From Mangrovimicrobium sp048323675 (GTDB lineage: Bacteria > Pseudomonadota > Gammaproteobacteria > Pseudomonadales > Halieaceae): DNA of 64,000 nt. The notes below the pieces were generated by a model that was given only the letters and a program-made list of their open reading frames with translations, made no database searches and was not told the origin of the DNA. Made by a program: the position numbers and the translations under genes. The stretch lies in NCBI RefSeq assembly GCF_048323675.1, contig NZ_JBLWFK010000004.1:434001-498000 (forward strand). Reading direction: 5' to 3'. Shown piece after piece: positions 44,150 through 53,883 of the stretch; the first letter of the stretch is position 1, and every line of letters begins with the position of its first letter.

Positions 44150-44253
44150 TGTTGCTTTTCGGCCTTTTGTCTTCGGCTTCCAGCATAGCGTAACCGGCAT
44201 TTACTCGCAGCGGTCCACTTGAATGGGTTTTGTCGGTAGATTGCCGGTCGCGC

Positions 44254-44359
44254 GCGAGGCGTTTGGCCCGTTGAAACACGCCAAAAAGCGTACCTCCATG
44301 TACAGGCTCGGTCGGCGACGTCCTGTCGCCTCACGGTTTCAACGGGCCAAACGCCTCGC
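44254..44359 (-). repeat. Structured dispersed repeat, copy D
   Basis: The outer arms 44254-44277 and 44336-44359 are a perfect 24-bp inverted repeat, the same stem length as copy B but unrelated in sequence. Read on the minus strand, the 58-nt loop has hairpin 1 (GGCGAC-AGGAC-GTCGCC), the constant CCGAGCCTG, hairpin 2 (GTAC-ATGGAG-GTAC) and CGCTTTTTGGCG. Pairs differ from copy B in a compensatory way. It lies in the 345-nt gap 44150-44494 between divergent ggt and the MBL gene; the rest of the gap has no gene I can support. Confidence 0.85.
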
Positions 44360-44494
44360 ACACACCCTACCCACAGTGCCATATCCTCTTACACTGGTAT
44401 ACGGGAGTACTGGCGTAAAGCAGTCAACGTCCTCCGGGTGGACAGCGCCCCCCGGAAATCCGACCATAGGAAGACTCAGCAAGGTATAAATCAA

Positions 44495-45574
44495 ATGCTC
44501 GCAGAAACCCCGGAAATCTATCGTGGCCTCAAATACCCCTTCGGGCGCAAACCGGACATCCGCCCGGGCAAGCCCGAGGAGATCGCCCCCGGCGTGTACT
44601 GGGCGCGCTTTGCCATGCCGATGTCGCTGGACCATATCAACCTGTGGCTGCTGGAGGACGGCGAGGGCTGGACGATTGTCGACACCTGTCTCGATATTCC
44701 CTCCACCCGCGAGACCTGGGAGACCATCTTCAGCGATTTCATGGGCGGCAAGCCGGTCACCCGGGTCATCTGCACCCACCTGCATCCGGACCACGTGGGT
44801 TCGGCGGGCTGGCTGACCGAACGCTTTGACTGCGAGCTGTGGATGTCCCGCGAGGAGTTCCTGATGTGCAAGGCACTGACGGCGGATACCGGTCGCCCGG
44901 CGCCGGAAGTGGCCCTGCGGTTCTATCGCCGGGCAGGTTATACCGAGGAGCAGCTCGACCACTACAAGGGCCGCTTCGGCCAGTTTGGTCAGTACGTCTA
45001 CGCGCTGCCGGACAGTTTCCGACGCCTGGTCGACCGCGAAACCATCACCATCGGCGAGCACTACTGGCAGCTGCTGGTGGGCCGGGGACACTCGCCGGAA
45101 CATGTCGCCCTTTACTGCCCGGCGCTCAAGCTGCTGATTTCCGGCGACCAGGTCCTGCCGCGCATCACCCCCAATGTCAGTGTCTTCCCCACTGAACCGG
45201 AGGGCGACCCGCTGCGCGAATGGCTGGCCTCCAACGCGGATTTGCGCGACACGCTGCCCGACGACCTGCTGGTGCTCCCCGCCCACGAGGCGCCTTTCCT
45301 GGGCCTGCACTACCGCCTCGGCCAGGTCATCGAGTCGCACAATCGCGACCTGCGCAACCTGTTCGCCTTCCTCACCGAGCCCAAGCGGGTGGTGGACTGT
45401 TTCCCGGCGCTGTTCAGGCGCACCATCGGCATGGAGGATCTCGGGGCGGCGACCGGGGAGACGCTCGCCCACCTCAACTGCCTGCTGCGCCGGCGGCGGA
45501 TTACCCGGCGGCGGGACGAGCACGGGGTGCACTGGTACCGGCAGATCGCGGCGACCGCCGGGGCGGACGTCTAG
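44495..45574 (+). CDS. MBL-fold metallo-hydrolase
   Basis: A 359-residue metallo-beta-lactamase-fold enzyme. The metal motif is THLHPDHVGSAGWL (HxHxDH), with a further His in GRGHSPEHVALY, Asp in LLISGDQVLPRI and His in LPAHEAPFLGLHYR. An extra C-terminal helical region (about residues 265-350) ends with a winged-helix-like stretch (GETLAHLNCLLRRRRITRRR). Proteins of this shape are annotated as hydrolases of thioesters or lactones, but the substrate here is unknown. Start ATG 44495 has a weak ribosome-binding site (AAGGTATAAATCAA). It precedes zwf by 227 nt in the same direction. Confidence 0.88.
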   Translation: MLAETPEIYRGLKYPFGRKPDIRPGKPEEIAPGVYWARFAMPMSLDHINLWLLEDGEGWTIVDTCLDIPSTRETWETIFSDFMGGKPVTRVICTHLHPDHVGSAGWLTERFDCELWMSREEFLMCKALTADTGRPAPEVALRFYRRAGYTEEQLDHYKGRFGQFGQYVYALPDSFRRLVDRETITIGEHYWQLLVGRGHSPEHVALYCPALKLLISGDQVLPRITPNVSVFPTEPEGDPLREWLASNADLRDTLPDDLLVLPAHEAPFLGLHYRLGQVIESHNRDLRNLFAFLTEPKRVVDCFPALFRRTIGMEDLGAATGETLAHLNCLLRRRRITRRRDEHGVHWYRQIAATAGADV

Positions 45575-45801
45575 GGCCGCCGGAACCCGCCCGGCGCAGC
45601 GGTCGCCGCGTTCCAAAGGAAAAAAACAGACAGCGAGCAGCGCCCGAAAAATCCTGCTACCATGAAACAAAGCAGGAAAAGCCGGGCACAGAATCCGGCG
45701 TTCAGTTCACAACAGCACCGCTACTCGCAATACACGCTCGCGCCCTGGTAAAGGCAATTCACCCGGCTATCGTACTGCTACAGTTCGAGGTTCATTAGCG
45801 C

Positions 45802-47256
45802 ATGAGTCAGTTGGTCGACCTGGTCATATTCGGCGGCACCGGAGACCTCTCCTCCCGCAAGCTGCTGCCAGCCCTGTTTCAACTTCACCGCCACGGCCTC
45901 GCCGAGCGCCTGCAGCGCATCGTCGCCACCGGACGGAGCGAGATGGATACCGACGCCTTTCGCCAGATTGCGCGCGACAACCTGCTGCGCTACCTGCCCG
46001 ATGACGACTGGGACGAAACCATCTGGAGCGAATTCCGCGAGCGCCTGCACTATGTCCGGGTCGAGGCGGCGCACGCGGAGCACTACCGCGCGCTCGCCAG
46101 CCTGTTGCAGGAGGGGCATTCACAGGGGCAGCTCTACTACCTGGCCACGCTGCCAGCGCTCTACGGCGAGATCTGCCAGCAACTGCAGGCCGCGGGCGCG
46201 GTGGGCGAGCACAGCCGGGTGGTGCTGGAAAAGCCCCTGGGTCACGACCTCGCCTCCTGCCAGCAGATCAATCACCAGGTGGACCAGGTGTTCAGCGAGG
46301 AGGCGACCTTCCGCATCGACCACTACCTGGGTAAGGAGACGGTGCAGAACCTGCTGGCCCTGCGCTTCGGCAACCAGCTGTTCCAGCCGATGTGGAACAA
46401 CACCTTTGTCAGCAGCGTGCAGATCACGGTGGCGGAGGAGATCGGCGTCGCCGGGCGCGGCAGCTATTACGCCGAGACCGGCGCCCTGCGCGACATGGTG
46501 CAGAACCACCTGCTGCAGGTGCTGTCGATTGTCGCCATGGAGCCGCCTGCCAGCCTGCAGGCCAGCGATATCCGCGACGAGAAAATGAAGGTCCTGCGCA
46601 GCCTCGAACCGATCACCGCCGCCAACGTCAAGGAGCGCACGGTGCGCGGCCGCTACGCGGAGGGCGCGGTGGATGGCCACGCGGTGAAGGGATTCCTCGA
46701 GGAGGACGAATTCCAGCACGCCGAGGACACCGAGACCTTCGTCGCCCTGAAGGCCAGCATCAACAACTGGCGCTGGGCCGGCGTGCCCTTCTACCTGCGC
46801 ACCGGCAAACGGCTGTCGCGGCGCTATTCCGAAATTGTCATCGAATACCGGCGGCCGCCGTTTTCGCTGTTCGCCAACGACCCGCAGGAGTTGACCAACA
46901 AGCTGGTGATCCACCTGCAGCCGGAGGAAAGTATTTCCCTGCACACGCTGAACAAGAAGCCAGGGCTGCGCAGCAAGCTCAAGCTGCAACCGGTAGAGCT
47001 GCACCTCACCGACGACCAGCAGCGGGTGGAGGACAGCTACGACGCCTACGAGCGGCTGCTGCTGGATGCCCTGCACGGCGACCAGACCCTGTTCATGCGC
47101 CGCGACGAGGTGGAAACCGCCTGGCGCTGGATCGATACCATCATCGCCGCCTGGGAAGAAAACAGCACGCCGATCAAGAACTACAACGCCGGCACCATGG
47201 GACCCAACGCGGCCACCGCGCTGATCGCGGTGGATGGACGTCAGTGGCATGAGTGA
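45802..47256 (+). CDS. zwf: Glucose-6-phosphate 1-dehydrogenase
   Basis: A 484-residue enzyme. The N-terminal NADP-binding motif is VIFGGTGDLSSRKLLPALF. The substrate-site peptide RIDHYLGKE contains the catalytic His region, and EKPLGHDL is also conserved. It oxidises glucose-6-phosphate to 6-phosphogluconolactone, first step of the Entner-Doudoroff and pentose phosphate routes. It overlaps pgl by 8 nt, and pgl overlaps edd by 1 nt, giving a zwf-pgl-edd operon. I looked for a HexR box in the 227-nt upstream gap and found none I would defend. A 7-bp TCCTGCT/AGCAGGA hairpin sits near 45652-45676. Confidence 0.95.
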   Translation: MSQLVDLVIFGGTGDLSSRKLLPALFQLHRHGLAERLQRIVATGRSEMDTDAFRQIARDNLLRYLPDDDWDETIWSEFRERLHYVRVEAAHAEHYRALASLLQEGHSQGQLYYLATLPALYGEICQQLQAAGAVGEHSRVVLEKPLGHDLASCQQINHQVDQVFSEEATFRIDHYLGKETVQNLLALRFGNQLFQPMWNNTFVSSVQITVAEEIGVAGRGSYYAETGALRDMVQNHLLQVLSIVAMEPPASLQASDIRDEKMKVLRSLEPITAANVKERTVRGRYAEGAVDGHAVKGFLEEDEFQHAEDTETFVALKASINNWRWAGVPFYLRTGKRLSRRYSEIVIEYRRPPFSLFANDPQELTNKLVIHLQPEESISLHTLNKKPGLRSKLKLQPVELHLTDDQQRVEDSYDAYERLLLDALHGDQTLFMRRDEVETAWRWIDTIIAAWEENSTPIKNYNAGTMGPNAATALIAVDGRQWHE

Positions 47257-47932
47257 ATGGCGCCGCTTCGCCAGCCGGGAAGAACTCGACTGCGCGCTGG
47301 CGGCGCACCTGGCCGCGCGCCTCGGCGCGGCAATTGAACAACACGGTGCGGCGAGCATCGCCCTGTCTGGCGGCAGCACACCGAAAGGCATGTTCGCGCA
47401 GTTGTCGCGGCAGCCACTGGACTGGGACAGGGTCTATGTCACCCTGGTCGACGAGCGCTGGGTGGATGCCGACCACGCCGACTCCAACGAGCGACTGCTG
47501 CGGGAAAACCTGCTCGTCGGGCCCGCGGCGGACGCCCGATTCATTGGGCTGAAATCGCCGGCACCTTCCGCTAGCGAGGGACTCGCGGCCTCCACGGAAC
47601 AGCTATCGGCGCTTCCGCTGCCCCTCACCTGCGTGGTGCTGGGCATGGGCGGCGACGGCCACACCGCCTCCTGGTTCCCCAGGGCCGCCAATCTCGCCGC
47701 GCTGCTGGACCCCGGCAACCCGGCGCTGCTGGGTACCTGCGACCCGGTGACCGCGCCGCACCAGCGCATTACCCTCACCCTGCCGGTGGTGCTGGCGGCG
47801 GGCGAGATCATCCTGCATATCACCGGCGAGGAAAAAACCGGCGTGCTCGCCGCAGCCGCCGCGCGGCACTACCCCGTCGCCGCCATTACCGAACAGCAAG
47901 CCAACCCCGCGACCATCTGGTGGGCCCCCTGA
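47249..47932 (+). CDS. pgl: 6-phosphogluconolactonase
   Basis: A 227-residue protein of the DevB/SOL type. Key motifs are SIALSGGSTPKGMFAQL, VTLVDERWVDADHADSNERLLRE split by the conserved Asp/Glu/Arg cluster, and VLGMGGDGHTASWFP. It hydrolyses the lactone made by Zwf to 6-phosphogluconate. The ATG at 47249 overlaps the zwf end by 8 nt. The stop overlaps the edd start (TGATG). Length is normal for the family. Confidence 0.94.
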   Translation: MSEWRRFASREELDCALAAHLAARLGAAIEQHGAASIALSGGSTPKGMFAQLSRQPLDWDRVYVTLVDERWVDADHADSNERLLRENLLVGPAADARFIGLKSPAPSASEGLAASTEQLSALPLPLTCVVLGMGGDGHTASWFPRAANLAALLDPGNPALLGTCDPVTAPHQRITLTLPVVLAAGEIILHITGEEKTGVLAAAAARHYPVAAITEQQANPATIWWAP

Positions 47933-49755
47933 TGACTGACCCGAGACTGACCGCAATTACCGACCGCATCGTCGAGCGCAGCCGCGACAGCCGCGCCACC
48001 TACCTGCAGCGCATGGATAAGCTGCGCGGCCAGGGGCCGACGCGCAGCCGCATGTCCTGCTCCAACCTGGCCCACGGCTACGCCGCCTGCGACAGCGGCG
48101 AGAAACAGACCCTGCGGCTCACCGAGGCGGCCAACATCGGCATCGTCAACGCCTACAACGACATGCTCTCCGCCCACCAGCCGCTGGAGACCTACCCGGC
48201 GCTGATCAAGCGGGCAGTCCACGAGATCGGCTGCACGGCCCAGGTCGCCGGCGGCGTGCCGGCGATGTGCGACGGCGTCACCCAGGGCGCCGAGGGCATG
48301 GAACTCTCCCTGTTCAGCCGCGACGTGATCGCCACCGCGACCGCGGTGGCCCTGTCCCACAACATGTTCGACGGCGCCATCTGCCTCGGCGTGTGCGACA
48401 AGATCGTCCCGGGCCTGTTGATCGGCGCGCTCTCCTTCGGCCACCTGCCGGTGATCTTCGCCCCGGCGGGTCCCATGACCACAGGTATTTCCAACAAGGA
48501 AAAGGCCGCGGTTCGGCAGCAGTTCGCCGAGGGCAAGGTGGGTCGCGAGGAACTGCTGGCGGCGGAGTCCGCGGCCTACCACGGCCCCGGCACCTGCACC
48601 TTTTACGGCACCGCCAACAGCAACCAGATGCTGATGGAAGCCATGGGCATCCATATTCCCGGCGCCGCGTTCGAGCACCCCGGCACCCCCCTGCGCGATG
48701 CGCTGACCCGGGAGGCGGCCCAGCGCCTGTGCCGGATCACCGACCTCGGGCCGGACTACACTCCCCTGGGCCGGGTGGTAGATGAAAAGTGCATCGTCAA
48801 CGCGCTGGTCGCCCTGCTGGCCACCGGCGGCTCCACCAACCACAGTATTCACTGGATCGCCGTGGCCCGCGCCGCGGGCATCCATATCAACTGGCAGGAC
48901 TTCCACGAGCTCTCCGCCATCACCCCGCTGGTGGCGCGGGTCTATCCCAACGGCAGCGCCGACGTGAACCATTTCCACGCCGCCGGCGGCTCGGCCTTCG
49001 TGATCAGAACCCTGCTGGAAGCCGGCCTGATGCATGAAGAAGTGCTTACCAACTGGGGCGCGGGCCTGTCCCTGTACACCCGCGAGCCGCGCCTGCAGGA
49101 GGGTGGCCTGCACTACGTGGCCGGCCCCACCAGCAGCGCCGACACCGAGGTGATCCGCCCCGCCGACCAGCCCTTCGCTCCCGAGGGCGGCCTGCGCCTG
49201 CTGCAGGGCAACCTCGGCCGCTGCGTCATCAAGACCTCCGCCATGGCCCCCGAACACTGGCTGGTCGAGGCCCCCGCCCGGGTATTCGAGACCCAGGAGG
49301 CGCTGAAGGATGCCTTCGATGCGGGGGAACTGGATCGCGACCTGGTGGCGGTCATCCGCTACCAGGGCCCGTGCTCCAACGGCATGCCGGAGTTGCACAA
49401 ACTGACCCCCTACCTCGGGGTGCTACTGGATCGCGGCTACAAAGTGGCACTGGTCACCGACGGCCGCATGTCCGGCGCTTCGGGCAAGGTTCCCGCCGCC
49501 ATCCACCTGAGTCCCGAGGCCGCGCACGGCGGTGCGATCGCCAAGGTCCGCGACGGCGACGTGATCCGCGTGGATGCGGAGAAGGGCGAACTGAACTGCC
49601 TGGTGGACGCCGTGGAGTGGGAGTACCGGGAGCCGGCACCGCGCGTATCCGACGACTGCGAGTGGGGCATTGGCCGGGAACTGTTCAAATTTATGCGCCG
49701 CGCCGCCAGCGAAGCCGAAGCTGGCGCCAGCGTGCTGTTTCCCGAGGGCCACTAG
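47932..49755 (+). CDS. edd: 6-phosphogluconate dehydratase
   Basis: A 607-residue IlvD/Edd-family dehydratase. Features are SRMSCSNLAHGYAACD, NAYNDMLSAHQPLETYPAL, VCDKIVPGLLIGA, GPGTCTFYGTANSNQMLMEA and GRMSGASGKVPAAIH. Cys residues in these blocks ligate the 4Fe-4S cluster. It makes 2-keto-3-deoxy-6-phosphogluconate, the committed Entner-Doudoroff step. The aldolase gene eda and glk, often in this operon, are not in the window. The next gene is on the other strand, 8 nt away, with no terminator hairpin between. Confidence 0.95.
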   Translation: MTDPRLTAITDRIVERSRDSRATYLQRMDKLRGQGPTRSRMSCSNLAHGYAACDSGEKQTLRLTEAANIGIVNAYNDMLSAHQPLETYPALIKRAVHEIGCTAQVAGGVPAMCDGVTQGAEGMELSLFSRDVIATATAVALSHNMFDGAICLGVCDKIVPGLLIGALSFGHLPVIFAPAGPMTTGISNKEKAAVRQQFAEGKVGREELLAAESAAYHGPGTCTFYGTANSNQMLMEAMGIHIPGAAFEHPGTPLRDALTREAAQRLCRITDLGPDYTPLGRVVDEKCIVNALVALLATGGSTNHSIHWIAVARAAGIHINWQDFHELSAITPLVARVYPNGSADVNHFHAAGGSAFVIRTLLEAGLMHEEVLTNWGAGLSLYTREPRLQEGGLHYVAGPTSSADTEVIRPADQPFAPEGGLRLLQGNLGRCVIKTSAMAPEHWLVEAPARVFETQEALKDAFDAGELDRDLVAVIRYQGPCSNGMPELHKLTPYLGVLLDRGYKVALVTDGRMSGASGKVPAAIHLSPEAAHGGAIAKVRDGDVIRVDAEKGELNCLVDAVEWEYREPAPRVSDDCEWGIGRELFKFMRRAASEAEAGASVLFPEGH

Positions 49756-49762
49756 GCAAGGG

Positions 49763-50599
49763 CTACTGCCGCTGGATGCGGACCGCGCTCTCAACCATGC
49801 GGATGGCGTCGGTGGCCAGCGCGTCCCGGCTGTCGAAACTGTCGCGCCAGATATGTTCGGGCCGGGCAGGTTCTTCGGCGATGCCCAGCGCCTGGACTAC
49901 CAGCCAGCCGCTGTAGTCGAGGAAGGCGAGGGTGGCGAAGGTTTCCTGCCACTGTACCTGGCCGCGCCCGAGTTCCCCGCGGTGGCTCTCGGACAGGCGC
50001 ACGTGAAACAGGTAGTCACCGGCGGCGGGCAGTGCCCGCGCCGGGTTGAACTCCTCCAGGTGGGCGTGGAAGGTATTGTAGGTGACCCCGATGTTATCCA
50101 GCCCCACGTCCCGGCACATCCGCGCCGCGGCGCTCGCGGTATTCACCAGGTGGGCGTCATAGCGGCTCTGGAACTCCAGCCCCAGCGCCAGGCCCAGCCC
50201 GGCCGCGTGTTCCGCCGCCGCCTGCAGGCAGTGCCGGCTCCACTCCCATTCGCGGTCGGTGGGCGGTGTGCCGGACAGGCAGCCCTGCGCCTGGCACAGG
50301 CCGCCAGCGAGCAATTCGGCGCCGATCAGGGCCGCCTCGTCGATTCGCCGGCGCAGGTAGTCCAGCGCCCGGGCACGCACCTTCGGATCGGGAGAGACCG
50401 GGTTGGCCTCGGCCGGCAGCCGGGTGCTGGCGGTAGCGGCGAGACCGAGGTCGGACAGCGCGACGCGCAGCAGCTTGAGCACCGATTCGCCCTGCCCGTT
50501 CACCGGGATCTCGACCCCGTGGTAACCCAGGCCTGCCAGGCTCTCCAGCACCGGCAGCTGCGCGACGCCAGTAGTCTCGCCCCACAGGCGCATGTCCAT
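49763..50599 (-). CDS. Sugar phosphate isomerase/epimerase-type TIM-barrel protein
   Basis: A 278-residue xylose-isomerase-like TIM barrel. Strand/helix units include LAGLGYHGVEIPVNG, ALGLEFQSRYDAHLVNTA (metal-binding Glu), DNIGVTYNTFHAHLEEF (Asp/His) and YLFHVRLSESHRGELG (His/Glu region). It resembles the ketose 3-epimerase (D-psicose/D-tagatose epimerase) branch, but the substrate is not certain. The ATG at 50597-50599 has AGGA at 5-6 nt upstream. It lies between the Entner-Doudoroff operon and ilvE and is transcribed against both. Confidence 0.8.
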   Translation of the reverse strand: MDMRLWGETTGVAQLPVLESLAGLGYHGVEIPVNGQGESVLKLLRVALSDLGLAATASTRLPAEANPVSPDPKVRARALDYLRRRIDEAALIGAELLAGGLCQAQGCLSGTPPTDREWEWSRHCLQAAAEHAAGLGLALGLEFQSRYDAHLVNTASAAARMCRDVGLDNIGVTYNTFHAHLEEFNPARALPAAGDYLFHVRLSESHRGELGRGQVQWQETFATLAFLDYSGWLVVQALGIAEEPARPEHIWRDSFDSRDALATDAIRMVESAVRIQRQ

Positions 50600-50885
50600 T
50601 CCAATCCTGACGTCCAACGTCGCCCCCCTGTCCCCGCGTTGCCGGCGTGCCCAACCCGCACCGGCAGCAGGCCCAAGCATGCCATGAGCGGAGTGATTAA
50701 TCCGCGCTTTAGTGGCGAAAAAGCCACATCCTGCGCCGCCCGTAGCGGGTGCATTCCACCCCCGGGTCGCTGCCCCATGATCCAGCGTGAAAATTGCCGC
50801 AATTCACCGGACACTCCCCCTAAAAACCCCAATCTCGGGTTATGATTAACTGTTATCTTTCCTGAACAGTGAAGAGTTACCCTCG

Positions 50886-51884
50886 ATGGCGGCTTTCGGC
50901 ACCAGTTTTACAGCCAACATGGTTACCAGTTATTTCAGTGACGGGCAGTGGTCACCGGCGCGCCTCGAGCCCGTCGCACCCTTTGCCCTGCACCCGGCGA
51001 CCCACGTCCTTCACTACGCCAGCGAATGCTTCGAAGGCCTCAAGGCCTACCGCAGCGACAGCGGTAGCGTGCACCTGTTCCGCCCGAACAGCCACGTCGC
51101 ACGCATGCAGCGCAGCGCGGCCCGGCTGTTGCTGCCGGCCCCCTCGGAAGAGGTCATGCTGCAATCCCTGCAGATGGCGGTTGCCGCCGCGGTGGACGAG
51201 ATTCCCGAGTACCCGGGCGCCCTCTACCTGCGGCCTACCCTCTTCGGCACCACCGAGGATATCGGCGCCGCCGCCCGCCCCTGCGATCGCGCCACTTTCT
51301 GTGTCCTGGCCTCGCCGGTCGGCGACTACTTTGCCGGCGGCCTCAAGCCCCTGCGGGTGAAGGTCGATGACAAGGCCCAGCGCACCACGCCGGGCTTTGG
51401 CGAGGTGAAGACCGGCGGCAACTACGCCGCCGCCCTGCGCGAAGTCGTTATGGCGAAAAAGGAACTCAATGCGGACCAGGTACTGTTCGCACCGGGCGGC
51501 GTCATCCAGGAAACCGGCGCCGCCAACTTCGTGCTGATTGAAGGCGAGGAACTGATCACCAAGCCCCTGGACGGCTCGATCCTGCCCGGCATTACCCGCG
51601 ACAGCATCCTCACCCTGGCCCGCGCCGCCGGCCTGAACGTGGTCGAACGCGACTTCGACGTGGCCGAACTGCTGGAACGCGCCCCGCGCGGCGAAGCAGC
51701 CCTGACCGGGACCGCGGCGGTGCTTACCCCGGTCGGCGAACTGGTCTACAACGGCGCCACCATCACCGTCGGCAACGGCGAGATGGGGCCCTGGTCGGCC
51801 CGCCTGCGCGAGCAGCTCTGCTCGATTCAGAGTGGTGCCGCCGAGGACCCCCACGGCTGGCGCGTGGCGCTGCAGGCTGACTGA
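50886..51884 (+). CDS. ilvE: Branched-chain amino acid aminotransferase
   Basis: A 332-residue fold-type IV PLP enzyme. The substrate-site HYASECFEGLKAYR, PLP lysine region FGEVKTGGNYAAAL (Lys in VKTGG) and GAANFVLIEGEE are clear. The length and class II (BCAT-II-like) features, including LYLRPTLFGTTEDIG, fit. It interconverts Leu, Ile and Val with their 2-oxo acids. The ATG follows GAAGAG weakly. The next gene, a quinone oxidoreductase, starts 2 nt downstream, so the two are probably cotranscribed. Confidence 0.92.
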   Translation: MAAFGTSFTANMVTSYFSDGQWSPARLEPVAPFALHPATHVLHYASECFEGLKAYRSDSGSVHLFRPNSHVARMQRSAARLLLPAPSEEVMLQSLQMAVAAAVDEIPEYPGALYLRPTLFGTTEDIGAAARPCDRATFCVLASPVGDYFAGGLKPLRVKVDDKAQRTTPGFGEVKTGGNYAAALREVVMAKKELNADQVLFAPGGVIQETGAANFVLIEGEELITKPLDGSILPGITRDSILTLARAAGLNVVERDFDVAELLERAPRGEAALTGTAAVLTPVGELVYNGATITVGNGEMGPWSARLREQLCSIQSGAAEDPHGWRVALQAD

Positions 51885-51886
51885 GC

Positions 51887-52861
51887 ATGCGGCGTTACGT
51901 CGCGATCAATCCCGCGGACCAGTCGCTTTCGGTCGAGCGGGACACTGTACCGCAGCCTGCCGCTGGTGAATTGCTGATCGAGGTCTGCGCCGCCGGCCTC
52001 AACCGCGCCGACCTGTTACAGCGCGCCGGCCATTACCCGCCGCCCGAAGACGCCTCACCCATCATGGGCCTGGAGGTCTCCGGGCGCGTCGCGGCGATCG
52101 GCGCTGGCGTGGAAGGCTGGGCAGTGGGCGACCGGGTCTGCGCCCTCACCCACGGCGGCGGCTATGCCGACTGGGCCCTGGCGCCCGCCAGCCAGTCCCT
52201 GCCGGTGCCCGCGTCCATTGACCTGGAAGCCGCTGCGGGCCTGCCGGAAGCCCTGTTCACGGTCTGGCACAACCTGTTTCAGCGCGCCCGGCTGCAGGCC
52301 GGTGAACGCGTGCTCATTCATGGCGGCGCCAGCGGTATCGGCACCCTGGCGATACAGGCCTGTCGCGCCCTCGGCGCGGACGTCTACAGCACCGCCGGCA
52401 GCGCGGAGAAATGCGCTGCCCTGGAGGCCCTGGGCGCCACCCGCGCGTTCAATTACCGGGAGGAAGACTTCGAGCAGGCCCTCGCCGGGCTCGGCCTGGC
52501 GAACCGCATCGAGGTCATCCTCGACATGGTCGGCGGGGACTTCATCCAGAAGAATTTCAATGTCGCCGCCCCCGAGGCGCGCCTCGTATCCATCGCCTTC
52601 ATCCGCGGCTTCAAGGCCGAGGTAAACTTTGCGCCGCTGCTGTTCAAGCGCCTGACCTTTACCGGCTCGACACTGCGTGCCCAGTCCTTCGCCCAGAAGG
52701 CCGTCATGAAGGAGGAAATTCTCCAGCACCTGTACCCTCATCTCGACAGCGGCGCCCTGCGCCCGGTCATCGACCGGGTATTCCCGCTGGAGGAAGTCGA
52801 CGCGGCGCAGCAGTGGATGCAGGGCGGCACCCACACCGGCAAGATCCTGCTGCGGATGTAA
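51887..52861 (+). CDS. NAD(P)H quinone oxidoreductase (zinc-free MDR, PIG3-like)
   Basis: A 324-residue medium-chain dehydrogenase/reductase. GroES-like N-terminal domain has GLNRADLLQRAGHYPPPEDA and MGLEVSGRVAAIGAGV. The Rossmann part has VLIHGGASGIGTLAIQACRALGA cut at the Gly-rich loop. Zinc-binding Cys residues are absent, as in quinone reductases. The family member PIG3 reduces quinones with NADPH. It lies 2 nt after ilvE. A direct link to branched-chain metabolism is not evident. Confidence 0.9.
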   Translation: MRRYVAINPADQSLSVERDTVPQPAAGELLIEVCAAGLNRADLLQRAGHYPPPEDASPIMGLEVSGRVAAIGAGVEGWAVGDRVCALTHGGGYADWALAPASQSLPVPASIDLEAAAGLPEALFTVWHNLFQRARLQAGERVLIHGGASGIGTLAIQACRALGADVYSTAGSAEKCAALEALGATRAFNYREEDFEQALAGLGLANRIEVILDMVGGDFIQKNFNVAAPEARLVSIAFIRGFKAEVNFAPLLFKRLTFTGSTLRAQSFAQKAVMKEEILQHLYPHLDSGALRPVIDRVFPLEEVDAAQQWMQGGTHTGKILLRM

Positions 52862-52909
52862 GCGGCAATTGCCGCGAGCACCGTATCCCGCAAGCCCCCC
52901 GGACCGACC

Positions 52910-53743
52910 ATGCCACACTTGATACAGGTTTTCCTGACGCTCGCGCTGTGCCTGCACATCGCTGCCTGCGACAACCACACGGCGCCTTACCCCGAGGGTA
53001 TTTTCGGGCCGGGCGCCAACACCTGGGAAAACGGTGCCGACAGCTTCATGCATGACGCAGGCGACGAGGCCGCGCTGCGCGAACTCTGGCTTGCGGGCAG
53101 TCTGGAGTACGGCGAGCTGGAGCAGATCGCAAGCCGTTTCCTGGCACAGGCGGACTGGGTCACACCGACCCTGAGCAGCGAGGACTACCACCAGTTCATG
53201 GCACTGCAGCACCTGTTCATCCAGTACGGGGAAAAATACGGGGTCGATTACCAGCTCGCCGCGGCGGTCGGCTTCCAGGAATCGCGGCTCAACCAGGACG
53301 CCCGCGGTCCCGGCGGGGCGATCGGTGTCATGCAGATACTGCCCAGCACCGCGGTCGACAGCAACGTCGGCATCGCCGACATCCACCAACTGGAGGCCAA
53401 CATCGAGGCCGGCATCAAGTACGTTGCCTACCTGCGCGACAGTTACTTCCCGGAACCCGAAGTGGACCGCATGAACGGTACACTGATGGCGCTGGCCGCG
53501 TACAATATCGGCCCGCACCGGATGGCCGTGATGCGCGAAAAAGCCGCAGAAATGGGTTATGACCCGAACAGCTGGTTCGACAACGTCGAGTTGCTGGTTG
53601 CGGAACAGGTCGGAAAGAACTCCGTGCAGTATGTGGCGAATATCTTCAGGTACTACCTCGCCTACCGCTTCAGCGCGCAGCAGCAGCTGTCGGAAGAACC
53701 AGGGGGCCCGCAGGCGCTATCGGGCGAAGACGGCGCCAGCTAG
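52910..53743 (+). CDS. Lytic transglycosylase-domain lipoprotein
   Basis: A 277-residue protein with a lipoprotein signal (LHIAAC). The SLT domain (about residues 100-240) has the catalytic Glu in AAVGFQESRLNQDARG, the GAIGVMQILPSTA motif and the AAYNIGPHRM motif of family 1 lytic transglycosylases. It would cleave peptidoglycan glycan chains from the outer-membrane side, as MltF and related enzymes do. The C-terminal segment is Gln/Glu/Gly-rich. It is 48 nt after the quinone reductase and converges with the AlgP-like gene. The gap 53744-53883 is GC-rich with no clear terminator. Confidence 0.88.
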   Translation: MPHLIQVFLTLALCLHIAACDNHTAPYPEGIFGPGANTWENGADSFMHDAGDEAALRELWLAGSLEYGELEQIASRFLAQADWVTPTLSSEDYHQFMALQHLFIQYGEKYGVDYQLAAAVGFQESRLNQDARGPGGAIGVMQILPSTAVDSNVGIADIHQLEANIEAGIKYVAYLRDSYFPEPEVDRMNGTLMALAAYNIGPHRMAVMREKAAEMGYDPNSWFDNVELLVAEQVGKNSVQYVANIFRYYLAYRFSAQQQLSEEPGGPQALSGEDGAS

Positions 53744-53883
53744 CCCGCCGTCCAACTGTGCCGGTGCTGGCAATCCCTCAAACGCGTGGCACCCGCCCTC
53801 ACCGGGCCCCGGCGGGATACCTGATTCCCCGGGCTGGCCGGAGGCGCCTCTAACTGCGGGCGGCCCCGGCCGGCGGGTGTGGA

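Noticed and set aside
45575..45801. Possible HexR operator or small gene upstream of zwf
   Set aside because: No palindrome resembling a HexR box and no coding signal; only a weak 7-bp hairpin is visible.
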